A DNA stretch of 55,937 nucleotides from Candidatus Stahliibacteriota bacterium (lineage in GTDB: Bacteria > Hydrothermota > Tepidihabitantia > SM23-42): positions 1-55,937 of the forward strand of contig JAUVZL010000011.1 in assembly GCA_030602565.1 (NCBI GenBank), in the 5' to 3' direction. Shown here piece by piece: positions 17,697-26,281 of the stretch. The notes under the pieces are model-generated. The model ran no database searches. It was not told the origin of the DNA and worked only from the letters and a program-made list of their open reading frames with translations. The stretch's first letter is position 1, and each line of letters starts with the position of its first letter. A program made the translations under genes and the position numbers.

Positions 17697-19565
17697 ATGG
17701 CGCAGGTTGGGAAGTACGACATCATTGTGATCGGAGGTGGACATGCCGGGGTTGAAGCCGCTTTGGCACCTGCTCGTATGGGGTTCAGTGTATTACTTTT
17801 AACTCTTAATATCGATACTATCGGGCAGATGTCATGTAATCCTTCAATCGGCGGTTTGGCAAAAGGTCACCTGGTAAAGGAAGTTGATGCATTGGGTGGG
17901 GAAATCGGTATGCTCGCTGATAAAACTGCTATTCAACTACGTATGCTTAATTGCTCAAAAGGTCCGGCAGTTTGGTCTCCCAGGTCGCAAAACGATCGCG
18001 TATACTATAAGGAGATGGTGCGCCAGGTTTTGGAGAGTACTGAAAACCTGGTAGTAAAACAGGAAGAAGTAGCTGATATCCTTGTTGACGACAGCGCAGC
18101 GTACGGTGTGAGAACGAGTATTGGCAATGAATATCTTGCCGGTGCAGTAATAGTAACGACTGGAACTTTTTTGAATGGTCTGATGCATATCGGCATGGAG
18201 CATTTCCCCGGCGGGAGGCTAGCAGAATCTAATGCATCATCATTGAGTGAATCTTTGAAAAACCTCGGCTTGACTCTCGGGCGGTTAAAGACCGGCACAT
18301 CACCACGCATTGCAAAAAACACTGTTAATACGTCAGGCTTGCGCGTTCACCACGGCGATGAAAAGCCGTTCAAGTTTTCATTCCGTACTCGGCAGATCAT
18401 CAAAGACCAATTACCTTGCTATATTACACATACTAAGCGAGCAACTCACGAAATAATCAAGAAGAACCTTGACCGATCACCTTTGTACACAGGCAAGATC
18501 ATTGGTACGGGTCCTCGATACTGTCCCTCGATCGAGACAAAGATCGTACGATTTGCTGACCGCGATTCCCATATGGTTTTTATCGAACCTGAGGGTAGGG
18601 ATTCAGGAGAATTCTATCTCAATGGTTTGGCGACTTCACTTCCATATGATGTGCAATTAGATATGCTCCACACGATTGAAGGTCTGGAAAGTGTGGAGAT
18701 AACAAGGCCTGGGTATGCAGTTGAATATGATTTTATATATCCAATTCAGCTCTACCCGACTCTTGAAACAAAAGCAATCAAGAAGTTATTCTGTGCAGGA
18801 CAGATAAATGGTACATCTGGCTATGAGGAAGCAGCAGCCCAGGGTATTATAGCTGGTATTAATGCTGGGTTGAGACTCCGTGATGAGAAGCCATTTGTGC
18901 TCAAGCGATACGAGGCTTATATCGGGGTGCTTATTGACGATCTGATCACAAAAAACACCTTGGAACCGTACAGAATGTTTACTTCATTGGCTGAGCACAG
19001 GCTTTTGTTGAGGATTGATAATGTTGTTGACCGTCTCATGCCATACGGTGTGAAATATGGTTTGGTCAAGGAAGAAGAATACAGTGTTTTTTGGCAGCAG
19101 AGAAAAGATATTGATGGCGTGCTGCAAAAACTACCGACAACTATTGTGAAACCTGATATTGCTAACCCGATACTTACCGGTAAAGGTGAACAAGAAATAC
19201 CACAAGAGCGCGGTGGTCAGAGTCTATTTCAGATACTCAAGCGACCAGGTATTCATTACCAGGACATTGCCCGCATGGCAGATATTAAATTAAACGATAC
19301 GATTGGTTGGCGTGTCGAAATAGAAACGAAATATGAAGGCTATATCAAAAGAGAAGAAGAATTGATAGAAAAGCTGAAAGAACTCGAAATCGTGAGGATC
19401 CCTTTAGAGTTTGACTATCAAGGGATAAAAGGGTTATCTAATGAGGCTAAATCAAAGCTCAATGACGTTAGACCGGTCAACCTTGATCAGGCTTCAAGGA
19501 TACAGGGCATAAGTCCGTCTGACATACTGGTTTTGCTGCTGCATATTAAAAAAGATGGAAGATAG
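17697..19565 (+). CDS. mnmG: tRNA uridine-5-carboxymethylaminomethyl modification enzyme MnmG (GidA)
   Basis: With MnmE, installs the cmnm5 group at wobble U34 of tRNAs; an FAD enzyme using methylenetetrahydrofolate. The N-terminus is the FAD Rossmann motif ([22 protein letters not shown]), followed by family blocks [24 protein letters not shown] and [30 protein letters not shown] is the C-terminal FAD-contact region. The 622-residue product from the ATG at 17697 has the usual length. An upstream TTG would add 11 residues lying inside the promoter and is rejected. Confidence 0.95.
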   Translation: MAQVGKYDIIVIGGGHAGVEAALAPARMGFSVLLLTLNIDTIGQMSCNPSIGGLAKGHLVKEVDALGGEIGMLADKTAIQLRMLNCSKGPAVWSPRSQNDRVYYKEMVRQVLESTENLVVKQEEVADILVDDSAAYGVRTSIGNEYLAGAVIVTTGTFLNGLMHIGMEHFPGGRLAESNASSLSESLKNLGLTLGRLKTGTSPRIAKNTVNTSGLRVHHGDEKPFKFSFRTRQIIKDQLPCYITHTKRATHEIIKKNLDRSPLYTGKIIGTGPRYCPSIETKIVRFADRDSHMVFIEPEGRDSGEFYLNGLATSLPYDVQLDMLHTIEGLESVEITRPGYAVEYDFIYPIQLYPTLETKAIKKLFCAGQINGTSGYEEAAAQGIIAGINAGLRLRDEKPFVLKRYEAYIGVLIDDLITKNTLEPYRMFTSLAEHRLLLRIDNVVDRLMPYGVKYGLVKEEEYSVFWQQRKDIDGVLQKLPTTIVKPDIANPILTGKGEQEIPQERGGQSLFQILKRPGIHYQDIARMADIKLNDTIGWRVEIETKYEGYIKREEELIEKLKELEIVRIPLEFDYQGIKGLSNEAKSKLNDVRPVNLDQASRIQGISPSDILVLLLHIKKDGR

Positions 19566-19589
19566 GTTTGGGTGAGGAAGCAGGAAAAG

Positions 19590-20639
19590 ATGGAAGAGAT
19601 ACTTGAGTTTTTAAAATCAAAAATGACAATTGAAGAGGTTACTGGTAGCCTGATTATGACAAAGGTTACGGGCAGACTTTTTTCTCCAATTGAAAAAACG
19701 ATTAGCGAAATAAAAGAATACTTTGCGCAGACCGAGTATACGCCGTTGTTTGATACTGAAGGCAAGAACCAGGTAGTGAAATTCGGTGTTTTCAAGAAAG
19801 TGGTGGGTAGACAAAAATATTGGTTAAACATTGTGTTATTCACAGCGACCTTACTTTCGACAATTTTTGTAGGGGCATATAATGCTGGAGGGGATCCATT
19901 CAAGAATCTCTCGGACATTTTTCTCGGCATCCCGTTTTCCCTTTCTATTATGGCAATATTGACCTGTCATGAGCTCGGTCATTATTTCGTTTCGAAAAGA
20001 GCCGGCATGATTACAAGTTTACCTTACTTCATACCTGCTCCTTTTCACTTCTTCGGTACATTTGGGGCAGTGATTCGAATGAAATCAATCGTACCGTCGC
20101 GCCGTACGCTTCTCCGCGTCGGTGTGGCGGGTCCAATAGCTGGTTTTGTTATAGCATTACCTTTGGCAATTATTGGGATAGCATTGTCTGAAATCGCTCC
20201 GGCACCAGAAGGTTTGGAGTATTTCAGGTTAGGTGACTCATTGTTATTTTCTTTGCTTGCAAAACTCCTCCATCCTGAAATCCCAAGTGGCTATGATCTT
20301 TTTCTTCACCCGGTCGCCCTTGCTGGATGGATTGGTTTTTTAGTGACGTCTATTAATCTTATCCCCGTGGGTCAGCTTGATGGGGGACATATTTCTTACA
20401 GCTTGTTCTTGAAAAAGCGTAAATACTCGTATATCCTTATCCTCGCTATACTTGTAGGTTTATGTTTACTCTGGTCTGGTTGGATTCTTTGGATCGTGCT
20501 GGCATTTTTCCTGGCAAGACGAGATCCCACTGTCCAGGATTGTATTACGCCTTTAACGACAAAAGAAAAATTATTGGCAGTCATAGCTTTGGTTATTTTA
20601 ATCATCACTTTTATTCCAATACCAATTACATTCGGTTGA
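19590..20639 (+). CDS. M50 (site-2 protease family) intramembrane metalloprotease
   Basis: A multi-span zinc protease that cleaves substrates within the membrane. HELGH (in LTCHELGHYFVSKRAG) gives the zinc ligands and catalytic Glu. NLIPVGQLDGGH gives the third ligand (LDG motif). About seven hydrophobic segments follow an N-terminal ~75-residue soluble domain. The arrangement resembles EGY-like S2P homologues and has no PDZ domain. The ATG at 19590 has GGAAAAG just before it; a GTG at 19572 is an alternative adding 6 residues. It follows mnmG closely and is probably co-transcribed with it. Confidence 0.85.
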   Translation: MEEILEFLKSKMTIEEVTGSLIMTKVTGRLFSPIEKTISEIKEYFAQTEYTPLFDTEGKNQVVKFGVFKKVVGRQKYWLNIVLFTATLLSTIFVGAYNAGGDPFKNLSDIFLGIPFSLSIMAILTCHELGHYFVSKRAGMITSLPYFIPAPFHFFGTFGAVIRMKSIVPSRRTLLRVGVAGPIAGFVIALPLAIIGIALSEIAPAPEGLEYFRLGDSLLFSLLAKLLHPEIPSGYDLFLHPVALAGWIGFLVTSINLIPVGQLDGGHISYSLFLKKRKYSYILILAILVGLCLLWSGWILWIVLAFFLARRDPTVQDCITPLTTKEKLLAVIALVILIITFIPIPITFG

Positions 20640-20724
20640 TCCACTCGCCACAGCTTTTAACTTGGAATCCCCCGCTGCAATAGATTTTTTTCGCAGGATT
20701 CAGATGTTTTATTGAAATGAACGT

Positions 20725-20889
20725 TTACTCTTCGTCTTTTTTTCTGGTTTCTAAATAGGTGCCGATAAGATAACCCAGGGTTATCAAGAAGATAATCATC
20801 AGGGTTCGCCAAAAACCAACTGTGGCGAGGAAAATACCTAATATACCTACAATAATCGCACCTGATAACGCTTTATTGAACTTAAACAT
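20725..20889 (-). CDS. Small integral membrane protein, DUF2273-like (54 aa)
   Basis: A 54-residue protein: a short basic start (MFKFNKALSG), two hydrophobic helices separated by a turn (GFWRTLMIIF), then a charged tail ending RKKDEE. This pattern and the motif GFWRTL...GYLIGTYLE resemble DUF2273 small membrane proteins, whose function is unknown. A perfect leaderless promoter (5 nt from -10 to ATG) supports it as a real gene. It lies convergent to the M50 protease gene. Confidence 0.75.
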   Translation of the reverse strand: MFKFNKALSGAIIVGILGIFLATVGFWRTLMIIFLITLGYLIGTYLETRKKDEE

Positions 20890-20894
20890 GTTTA

Positions 20895-20922
20895 ATTGTA
20901 TTCAACATATCTGATTTGTCAA
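20895..20922 (-). promoter_or_regulatory. Promoter of the DUF2273-like gene (leaderless)
   Basis: Minus strand TTGACA (20922-20917), 16-bp spacer, TACAAT (20900-20895), then 5 nt to the ATG at 20889. Confidence 0.75.
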
Positions 20923-21005
20923 TACACTTCACACCTCAAATTATTGATTTGTTAATTAAGCAATTTCGCAATAGCTAAATGGTTAAATGGTGGATTGGGT
21001 GGTTA

Positions 21006-21821
21006 TTAGGTGGTGGGTTCTTGTGGTTTGTTAGTGTCGGCTGAAGGTGTTTCGGTTGCGTCGGTGTCAGCTAAAGGAGTTTCTGCGGTCTCTGATTCTG
21101 CGTCTACTGGTGGTTTTTCTTCTGCCGATGGTTCTTTTTCGGCTTCAAGCTTCAATCTTTTCTTGCTTTGCAGCTCGGCTTTTTTTAAGTCCTTTCGGAC
21201 ATATAATCCGAGTATGATTATGAGCACGATGACAAGCAGGGCGAGTAATGTCTGGGTTAACAAGAGAAAATCATAGAGACCGTGTAGGAAAATGGCGAGG
21301 AGCACGCCTTTAACAATGAGTTTCTTTTCTTTTTCTTTGTTGAATTTTGCGCGTCCGATATAATAGCCCATCAAGGCACCGAAAAACGCATGACCCGGGA
21401 TCGCTAAAAAAGCCCGGGCAATACCTGTACCAATACCATGCTGCAGCACGTACAAAATATTCTCGATCGTCGCAAACCCGAGTGATGCTGCAACAGTGTA
21501 CACAATACCATCCATAATCTCATCGAATTCAAGGGAACGATATATCCACTTCTTTACAGCCACGAACTTCAGCAATTCTTCAGTCGGTGCGATGATTATG
21601 AAAGACATGATAAAGATGTTGATAATGCCACTGATAATTGCGTTCAGACCAGATAATAGGATGGTTTCTACTATGGCTGCAGGGATGACCATGACTGCGC
21701 CGAGCAAGAATATCTTGAGGATTTTTTTCTTGGGTTCAGGTTCATATTTGTCACGGTGGTAAAAGTACCACATCATAAACAGACACGGAGCAAGGGCGAT
21801 TAATAGTAAAATAACAACCAC
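21006..21821 (-). CDS. PrsW-family intramembrane metalloprotease
   Basis: Relative of PrsW, the membrane protease that cleaves anti-sigma factors in Bacillus. The conserved glutamates are in APTEELLKF, with further family motifs SLGFATIENILY, GHAFFGALMGYYIG and FLHGLYDF providing the putative metal ligands. About seven hydrophobic segments are followed by a 60-residue cytoplasmic low-complexity tail rich in Glu, Thr, Ala and Pro. Translation begins with GTG at 21821, 6 nt from the -10 box, so it is a predicted leaderless mRNA with a GTG start. Confidence 0.88.
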   Translation of the reverse strand: MVVILLLIALAPCLFMMWYFYHRDKYEPEPKKKILKIFLLGAVMVIPAAIVETILLSGLNAIISGIINIFIMSFIIIAPTEELLKFVAVKKWIYRSLEFDEIMDGIVYTVAASLGFATIENILYVLQHGIGTGIARAFLAIPGHAFFGALMGYYIGRAKFNKEKEKKLIVKGVLLAIFLHGLYDFLLLTQTLLALLVIVLIIILGLYVRKDLKKAELQSKKRLKLEAEKEPSAEEKPPVDAESETAETPLADTDATETPSADTNKPQEPTT

Positions 21822-21827
21822 GTGTTT

Positions 21828-21855
21828 ACTTTAACCAAATTTACGTATGTGTCAA
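21828..21855 (-). promoter_or_regulatory. Promoter of the PrsW-like gene (leaderless, GTG start)
   Basis: Minus strand TTGACA (21855-21850), 16-bp spacer, TAAAGT (21833-21828), then 6 nt to the GTG. Confidence 0.65.
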
Positions 21856-21867
21856 TGTGCTAAAGTA

Positions 21868-22092
21868 AGCTCTTACAGAGCGGTAAACGTGCTTTCAGCA
21901 CGGTAATGAGCCCTTCCTCTCAAAAGGTCGAGACCTGCGGCGGGCGGTTATGAGTTCGAACGGGGAAAAAACCGCACAAAGTGCCATAACCGTTGCAGCG
22001 CATTTGCATGCATGTGCTGCAGACACGATTTTCTGTAGTCATGCTTCGCTGAAGACACGTCCGCCACATAATATGGCGGACTGAAGACACGC
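21868..22092. repeat. Variable-stem hairpin arrays, constant words GGTAA and GAAGACACG
   Basis: This 411-base gene-free gap holds two arrays. GCTCT-tac-AGAGC and GTGCT-ttc-AGCAC are separated and closed by GGTAA (21869-21906). Farther on, GCAGACACG, GAAGACACG and GAAGACACG (22019, 22051, 22083) frame CTTC-gct-GAAG and an 8-bp hairpin GTCCGCCA/TGGCGGAC. The middle part (21930-22015) is GC-rich with a longer inverted word, CGGTTATG/CATAACCG. No ORF is supportable. Confidence 0.75.
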
Positions 22093-22199
22093 TGAGTTGG
22101 TTGATTGGTTAATTACAATAACGCTCCAAACGTTATTCATCGGTTTCCATCTGCTGAAATCTGTTTGAATCAAAGTTTACTATGTAAACTAAAGAAATC

Positions 22200-22227
22200 T
22201 TGATTATTTCAATTATTTGATTACAAT
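22200..22227 (+). promoter_or_regulatory. Promoter of tsaD (leaderless)
   Basis: TTGATT (22200-22205), 16-bp spacer, TACAAT (22222-22227), then 5 nt to the ATG at 22233. Confidence 0.72.
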
Positions 22228-22232
22228 AAACC

Positions 22233-23225
22233 ATGATTACACTTGGCATAGAGACTTCTTGCGATGAGACAGCCATCGGAATTATTGAAGATAAAAAAAT
22301 TCTGGCAAATTTAGTCTCTTCTCAGATTGTGCATACAAAATACGGTGGTGTAGTTCCCGAACTTGCCGCGCGAAATCATATTAAAATAATTATGCCTTTG
22401 ATGAAAATCGCCTTAGAAATTGCTGATCTGGGGTTAGATGATATTAACCTGATTAGCGTGACGCGAGGTCCTGGTTTGATCGGTGCGCTGCTCGTCGGCT
22501 TGTCTTTTGCCAAGGCACTTTCTATAGCACTTAATAAACCGCTCATCGCGGTCAATCACCTTGAAGGTCATATCTATGCTCTGCAAATGGATGGTTCACA
22601 CTTGGAATATCCGTATTTGGTGCTTCTCGTTTCAGGGGGTCATACTGAAATCGTCTATGTAAGAGATGAATTCGCTTACGAAACCCTTGGAAAGACCCTT
22701 GACGATGCGTGCGGCGAGGCATTTGATAAGGTGGCAAAACTTATGAAACTTCCTTACCCTGGTGGGCCATATATAGAAAAAGAAGCCCTGCATGGTGAAT
22801 TGGGTACGGTACAATTCCCAGTGCCCAAACCAAAGGGTTATAATTTCAGTTATTCGGGATTGAAAACCGCGGTGTTGTATTATACACGGGATAACCCTGG
22901 TTATAGTTGTTGCGACGTCGCGGCGAATTTCCAGGAAGCCGCACTTGAGCATCTGGTTAAAGTGGTTTCTGCCGCTTTGGGTGTGAAGAAGGTGAAGCAG
23001 CTCGGCATTGTTGGTGGGGTTTCTGTGAACCGCCGATTAAGAGAGAAATTCCAGGGATTGAGCAAGGAAAAAGGCGTGAAGCTTCATATCCCGGATGTAC
23101 AATATTGTACGGATAATGCTGTGATGATTGCTCTTGCTGGAACAAGGCGCTTTGAAAAATTCGGGCCTTCGGATTTATCAATCGACGCAGTGTCCCGAGA
23201 AGCATTGGACAGGATACGTTACTAA
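22233..23225 (+). CDS. tsaD: tRNA N6-adenosine threonylcarbamoyltransferase TsaD
   Basis: Transfers the threonylcarbamoyl group to A37 of ANN-decoding tRNAs, together with TsaB/TsaE. The ASKHA-fold start (GIETSCDETAIGI) and the block VVPELAARNH are family-typical. The metal-binding HxxxH is in VNHLEGHIYA. LVLLVSGGHTEIVY and LGKTLDDACGEAFDKVAK complete the signature. At 330 residues it has the normal length. Confidence 0.95.
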   Translation: MITLGIETSCDETAIGIIEDKKILANLVSSQIVHTKYGGVVPELAARNHIKIIMPLMKIALEIADLGLDDINLISVTRGPGLIGALLVGLSFAKALSIALNKPLIAVNHLEGHIYALQMDGSHLEYPYLVLLVSGGHTEIVYVRDEFAYETLGKTLDDACGEAFDKVAKLMKLPYPGGPYIEKEALHGELGTVQFPVPKPKGYNFSYSGLKTAVLYYTRDNPGYSCCDVAANFQEAALEHLVKVVSAALGVKKVKQLGIVGGVSVNRRLREKFQGLSKEKGVKLHIPDVQYCTDNAVMIALAGTRRFEKFGPSDLSIDAVSREALDRIRY

Positions 23226-23296
23226 AATTCTAACATTCAGATCAAGATAAAAGCAGATTATTGAACGAACACGAATAACGAAACACAAATACGCGT

Positions 23297-24232
23297 TTAA
23301 ATATACTCTATCGTACTCGGTGGTTTCGGCGAAATGTCGTACAAAACCTTGGTGACTTGAGGTATTTCGCGTACTATTCGCTTTTGAATTTTCTCCAGAA
23401 CAGTATATGGTATTTTTGTCGGCGTTGCAGTCAATGCATCTTTTGATTCCACGCTTCTTATTATTATGATATTACCAAATGCTCGTTTGCCTTTTTTTAT
23501 GCCGGTAGCCCGATCCCTGAGAAGCACGGCAAATGCCTGAAATGGTTTGAATTTCTTCAGTTCTTTTTCCACGATGCTTGTTGCCTTGCGCACAATCTTG
23601 ACACGCGGAGGCGTTACTTCACCGACAACTCGGGTTGCTAGACCAGGTCCTGGGAAAGGCATTCTTTGATATATCGCTTTCGGTAAACCAAGTCCTTTTC
23701 CAACTTTGCGGACGCCTGGTTTATAGAGTTTCACAAGAGGTTCAATTATGGAGAGACCATATTTTTTTGGATTTATGCCGATCTGTGAAAGGACATTGTG
23801 TTGTGATTTAATTTTTCCTTTTGTTTCTTCAATATCAGCGGCAATCGTTCCCTGGATCAGATAGTCAGCCTTGTATTTTTTTACAGCCTTGCCAAGGGTT
23901 TTATAGAAAGTATCTCGAAACGCTTTGCGCATATCTTCAGGGTCTTCTTTACCCTTGAGCGCTCTAAAGAAATCCTTTGCAGCACGTATGACAACAGTTC
24001 TGATTCCTCGTTTTCTTAGCATTGTCGCAACGGTTAGTGGTTCGTTTTTCCTCATTAAGCCATCATCAATAAATAGCGCGATCAGATTTTTACCTAGGGC
24101 ACGGTATGCTAGAAACGCGCAGACCATTGAGTCTACGCCGCCGCTCGTTGCACATAGAGCTCTTGCGTTTCCAACTTTATTTTTTATTTCTTTAACTTTA
24201 TCATTAATAAATCTTTTGGTATTAAATGCCAT
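23297..24232 (-). CDS. guaAb: GMP synthase ATP-pyrophosphatase subunit (stand-alone GuaA C-terminal half)
   Basis: Adenylates XMP and aminates it to GMP. The N-type ATP-pyrophosphatase loop is ATSGGVDS; downstream blocks RMPFPGPGLATRV and the C-terminal RDISPKPPSTIEYI-like ending (YDISPKPPSTIEY) match GMP synthase. The glutaminase domain is absent from the protein and not adjacent, as in archaeal two-subunit enzymes, so a separate GuaAa is expected. I set the start at 24232 (311 residues) because AAGGAGG lies 5 nt before this ATG and the promoter lies inside the longer open frame. Confidence 0.9.
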   Translation of the reverse strand: MAFNTKRFINDKVKEIKNKVGNARALCATSGGVDSMVCAFLAYRALGKNLIALFIDDGLMRKNEPLTVATMLRKRGIRTVVIRAAKDFFRALKGKEDPEDMRKAFRDTFYKTLGKAVKKYKADYLIQGTIAADIEETKGKIKSQHNVLSQIGINPKKYGLSIIEPLVKLYKPGVRKVGKGLGLPKAIYQRMPFPGPGLATRVVGEVTPPRVKIVRKATSIVEKELKKFKPFQAFAVLLRDRATGIKKGKRAFGNIIIIRSVESKDALTATPTKIPYTVLEKIQKRIVREIPQVTKVLYDISPKPPSTIEYI

Positions 24233-24248
24233 TTGTCCTCCTTGATTC

Positions 24249-24276
24249 ATTCTATTCAAATATAATACTTTGTCAA
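24249..24276 (-). promoter_or_regulatory. Promoter of the GMP synthase subunit gene
   Basis: Minus strand TTGACA (24276-24271), 16-bp spacer, TAGAAT (24254-24249), followed by AAGGAGG and the ATG at 24232. Confidence 0.7.
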
Positions 24277-24421
24277 CGATGTTGGGATTGGGTACTGTTT
24301 GATAAATCACCTGTCTGCCTCAGGCAGAAACAACTACAAATTAATGAAATCTATGACCTTTCGTCTACCATCTATCATCCAGTATCTGTTATCTGGCATC
24401 CGACATCTGCTTCTGTTTTTA

Positions 24422-24449
24422 TTGACTTTTGGACATTTTCAACTACAAT
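24422..24449 (+). promoter_or_regulatory. Promoter of parA (leaderless)
   Basis: TTGACT (24422-24427), 16-bp spacer, TACAAT (24444-24449), then 6 nt to the ATG at 24456. Confidence 0.75.
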
Positions 24450-24455
24450 AACTGC

Positions 24456-25214
24456 ATGAGAAGGATTGCAGTATGTAACCAGAAAGGTGGTGTTGGTAAG
24501 ACCGCCACTGCAGTCAATTTGTCCGCCGGCTTATCCCTTGCCGAAAAAAAAGTATTGCTTGTTGACATTGACCCCCAGGCAAATGCAACGAGTGGTTTGG
24601 GGATCGATTATAGATGCTTGAAAATGTCAGTCTACGACTGCCTTTATGAACCGGCCCTTACTAAACAAGTAATAGTCAAGACAAAATGGCCGCGTCTTTC
24701 AGTATTGCCTTCAACCCCTGATTTGGCTGGAGCGGAGATTGAGCTCGTTGAAAAAGAAAGCCGCGAAATGCATCTGAAAAGAGTGCTAACTATATTGCAC
24801 GATGATTATGAATTTATCATTATCGACTGCCCACCATCTTTAGGGATTCTGACAGTAAATGGTCTGGTCGCCAGTAATAGCGTTATCATTCCAATCCAGT
24901 GTGAATATTATGCTCTGGAAGGGTTGGAAAAATTGCTAAAAACACTAAAGGCAATAAAGAATAGGTTGAATGAGAACCTTATCATTGAAGGTATTTTGCT
25001 GACGATGTTTGATGCACGGTTGAACCTTGCCCGGGATGTTGTTGATGATATTCAGAAGCACTTCCCTAATGTGGTATTCAGAACTGTCATACCACGGTCC
25101 GTACGTGTTGCTGAAGCACCATCCTATGGTGAATCGGTTATTCATTACCAGATTTCTTCAACCGGGGCTCAGGCATATTTGAATTTAACGAGGGAATTAT
25201 TGAATCATGCGTAA
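24456..25214 (+). CDS. parA: ParA/Soj chromosome-partitioning ATPase
   Basis: Walker-type ATPase that segregates the chromosome origin with ParB. The deviant Walker A motif is QKGGVGKTATAVNL, with the signature Lys at residue 10 and K15 in the P-loop. DIDPQANATSGLG is Walker A', and FIIIDCPPSLG is Walker B. At 252 residues it matches chromosomal Soj. The start at 24456 is chosen because it sits 6 nt past the -10 box; the longer frame would begin with a TTG inside the promoter. The stop lies in ATGCGTAA, a sequence repeated at the parB start. Confidence 0.94.
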   Translation: MRRIAVCNQKGGVGKTATAVNLSAGLSLAEKKVLLVDIDPQANATSGLGIDYRCLKMSVYDCLYEPALTKQVIVKTKWPRLSVLPSTPDLAGAEIELVEKESREMHLKRVLTILHDDYEFIIIDCPPSLGILTVNGLVASNSVIIPIQCEYYALEGLEKLLKTLKAIKNRLNENLIIEGILLTMFDARLNLARDVVDDIQKHFPNVVFRTVIPRSVRVAEAPSYGESVIHYQISSTGAQAYLNLTRELLNHA

Positions 25215-25413
25215 GAATCAATCTATCAATGTAGTTGTCCGATTTATCGGACAGGCACTTCTAATGTTCAATAAACCTGTCCTGTCTGTCTCGAGTATCG
25301 AGGGGAACATAATTGAAGAATTGAGCGACTACAATGATATGCTCAATAAATTGAGCGACTACAATGTCAATATTTTTATTGAATATCGTAAAAGGGATTT
25401 GATTTATGCGTAA
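25199..25413. repeat. ~200-bp insertion between parA and parB with hairpins and direct repeats
   Basis: TTGAATCATGCGTAA (25200-25214, end of parA) recurs as TTGATTTATGCGTAA (25399-25413, start of parB), 199 bp apart. Between them are a perfect hairpin TGTCCGA-ttta-TCGGACA (25236-25253), another CTCGA-gta-TCGAG (25290-25302), and an 18-bp direct repeat (25319-25336 and 25349-25366). The frame from the parA stop to parB stays open for 68 residues, but the product looks like translated repeats and I do not call it a gene. Confidence 0.65.
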
Positions 25414-26257
25414 AAGAGCATTGGGCAAAGGTCTGGAGGCGCTAATCCCGACAAAAGATGACGGTATGCTTCAAGAGGGGTATCGCATGATATCGATACA
25501 AGCCGTAAAGCCGAATCCTCATCAACCACGCGCCAAGATTGAAGAATCAGATATTAAAGATTTAATTTCTTCAATAAAGGAAAAGGGTATTATCGAACCA
25601 TTGATTGTCAAAAGAACTGGTAACACGTTTGTCCTCGCAGCGGGGGAGAGAAGGTTTCGAGCGGCACAATTTGCCGGTTTGAAAGAGGTGCCAGTTCTTA
25701 TAAAAGACCTGACTGATCAGGAACTATTGGAAATTGGGCTTATTGAAAACCTCCATCGCAAGGATTTGAACCCTATTGAAGAAGCATTAGCTTATGAGGA
25801 GTTACACACCAAGTTTGATTTGACACATGAGCGGATTGCTCAGTTGGTTGGTAAGGACCGTTCAACGATAACCAACGCGCTCCGATTATTGAATTTACCT
25901 GAAAAGATAAAGCGTTTCTTAAGAAACGGTAAACTCAACCAAGGACATGCCCGGGCATTGCTCGTTCTCGAAGACGAGCTGAGGATGGTGCAGATTGCCG
26001 AACGCATCGTTGAAGAGCAGCTTTCGGTCCGTGTTACTGAGGCTTTGCTCAAACGCTTACAGCGAAGACCAAGGATTGTGCCTGGTCCGGAAAAAGAACC
26101 GAATTTGCTTATCCTTGAAGATGAATTGTCAAAACTGCTCCATACGAGAGTGATTATAGAATGGAAAAGGAATAAAGGGACGATTACTATTCACTACTAC
26201 AGTCTTGAGGACTTTACGCGTATTCATGATATTTTGAAAAAAGGTAAAAAGGCATGA
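25406..26257 (+). CDS. parB: ParB/Spo0J chromosome-partitioning protein
   Basis: Binds centromere-like parS sites and forms CTP-dependent sliding clamps loaded beside the origin. The N-terminus (KRALGKGLEALIP) is the ParA-interacting tail. The CTP/sulfiredoxin-like ParB domain follows (KPNPHQPR, then AAGERRFRAAQFAG), with the clamp motif LIENLHRKDLNPIEEALAYEEL. A helix-turn-helix is visible at RIAQLVGKDRSTITNALRLL. The C-terminal dimerisation region runs from about residue 220. At 283 residues it is of normal length. Ancestrally its ATG probably overlapped the parA stop. Confidence 0.94.
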   Translation: MRKRALGKGLEALIPTKDDGMLQEGYRMISIQAVKPNPHQPRAKIEESDIKDLISSIKEKGIIEPLIVKRTGNTFVLAAGERRFRAAQFAGLKEVPVLIKDLTDQELLEIGLIENLHRKDLNPIEEALAYEELHTKFDLTHERIAQLVGKDRSTITNALRLLNLPEKIKRFLRNGKLNQGHARALLVLEDELRMVQIAERIVEEQLSVRVTEALLKRLQRRPRIVPGPEKEPNLLILEDELSKLLHTRVIIEWKRNKGTITIHYYSLEDFTRIHDILKKGKKA

Positions 26258-26281
26258 GCCTTTTTAGGCCTGGAGGTATTT

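Noticed and set aside
24233-24310. N-terminal extension of the GMP synthase subunit
   Set aside because: The extension lies over the promoter and Shine-Dalgarno sequence; the internal ATG at 24232 has AAGGAGG.
25207-25413. 68-residue protein between parA and parB
   Set aside because: The frame is made of hairpins and an 18-bp direct repeat and has no ribosome-binding site or family similarity; better explained as an insertion.
24456-26257. A parS centromere site near parAB
   Set aside because: I saw no match to the TGTTNCACGTGNAACA-type consensus in or around these genes; the 18-bp repeats are not palindromic in that way.
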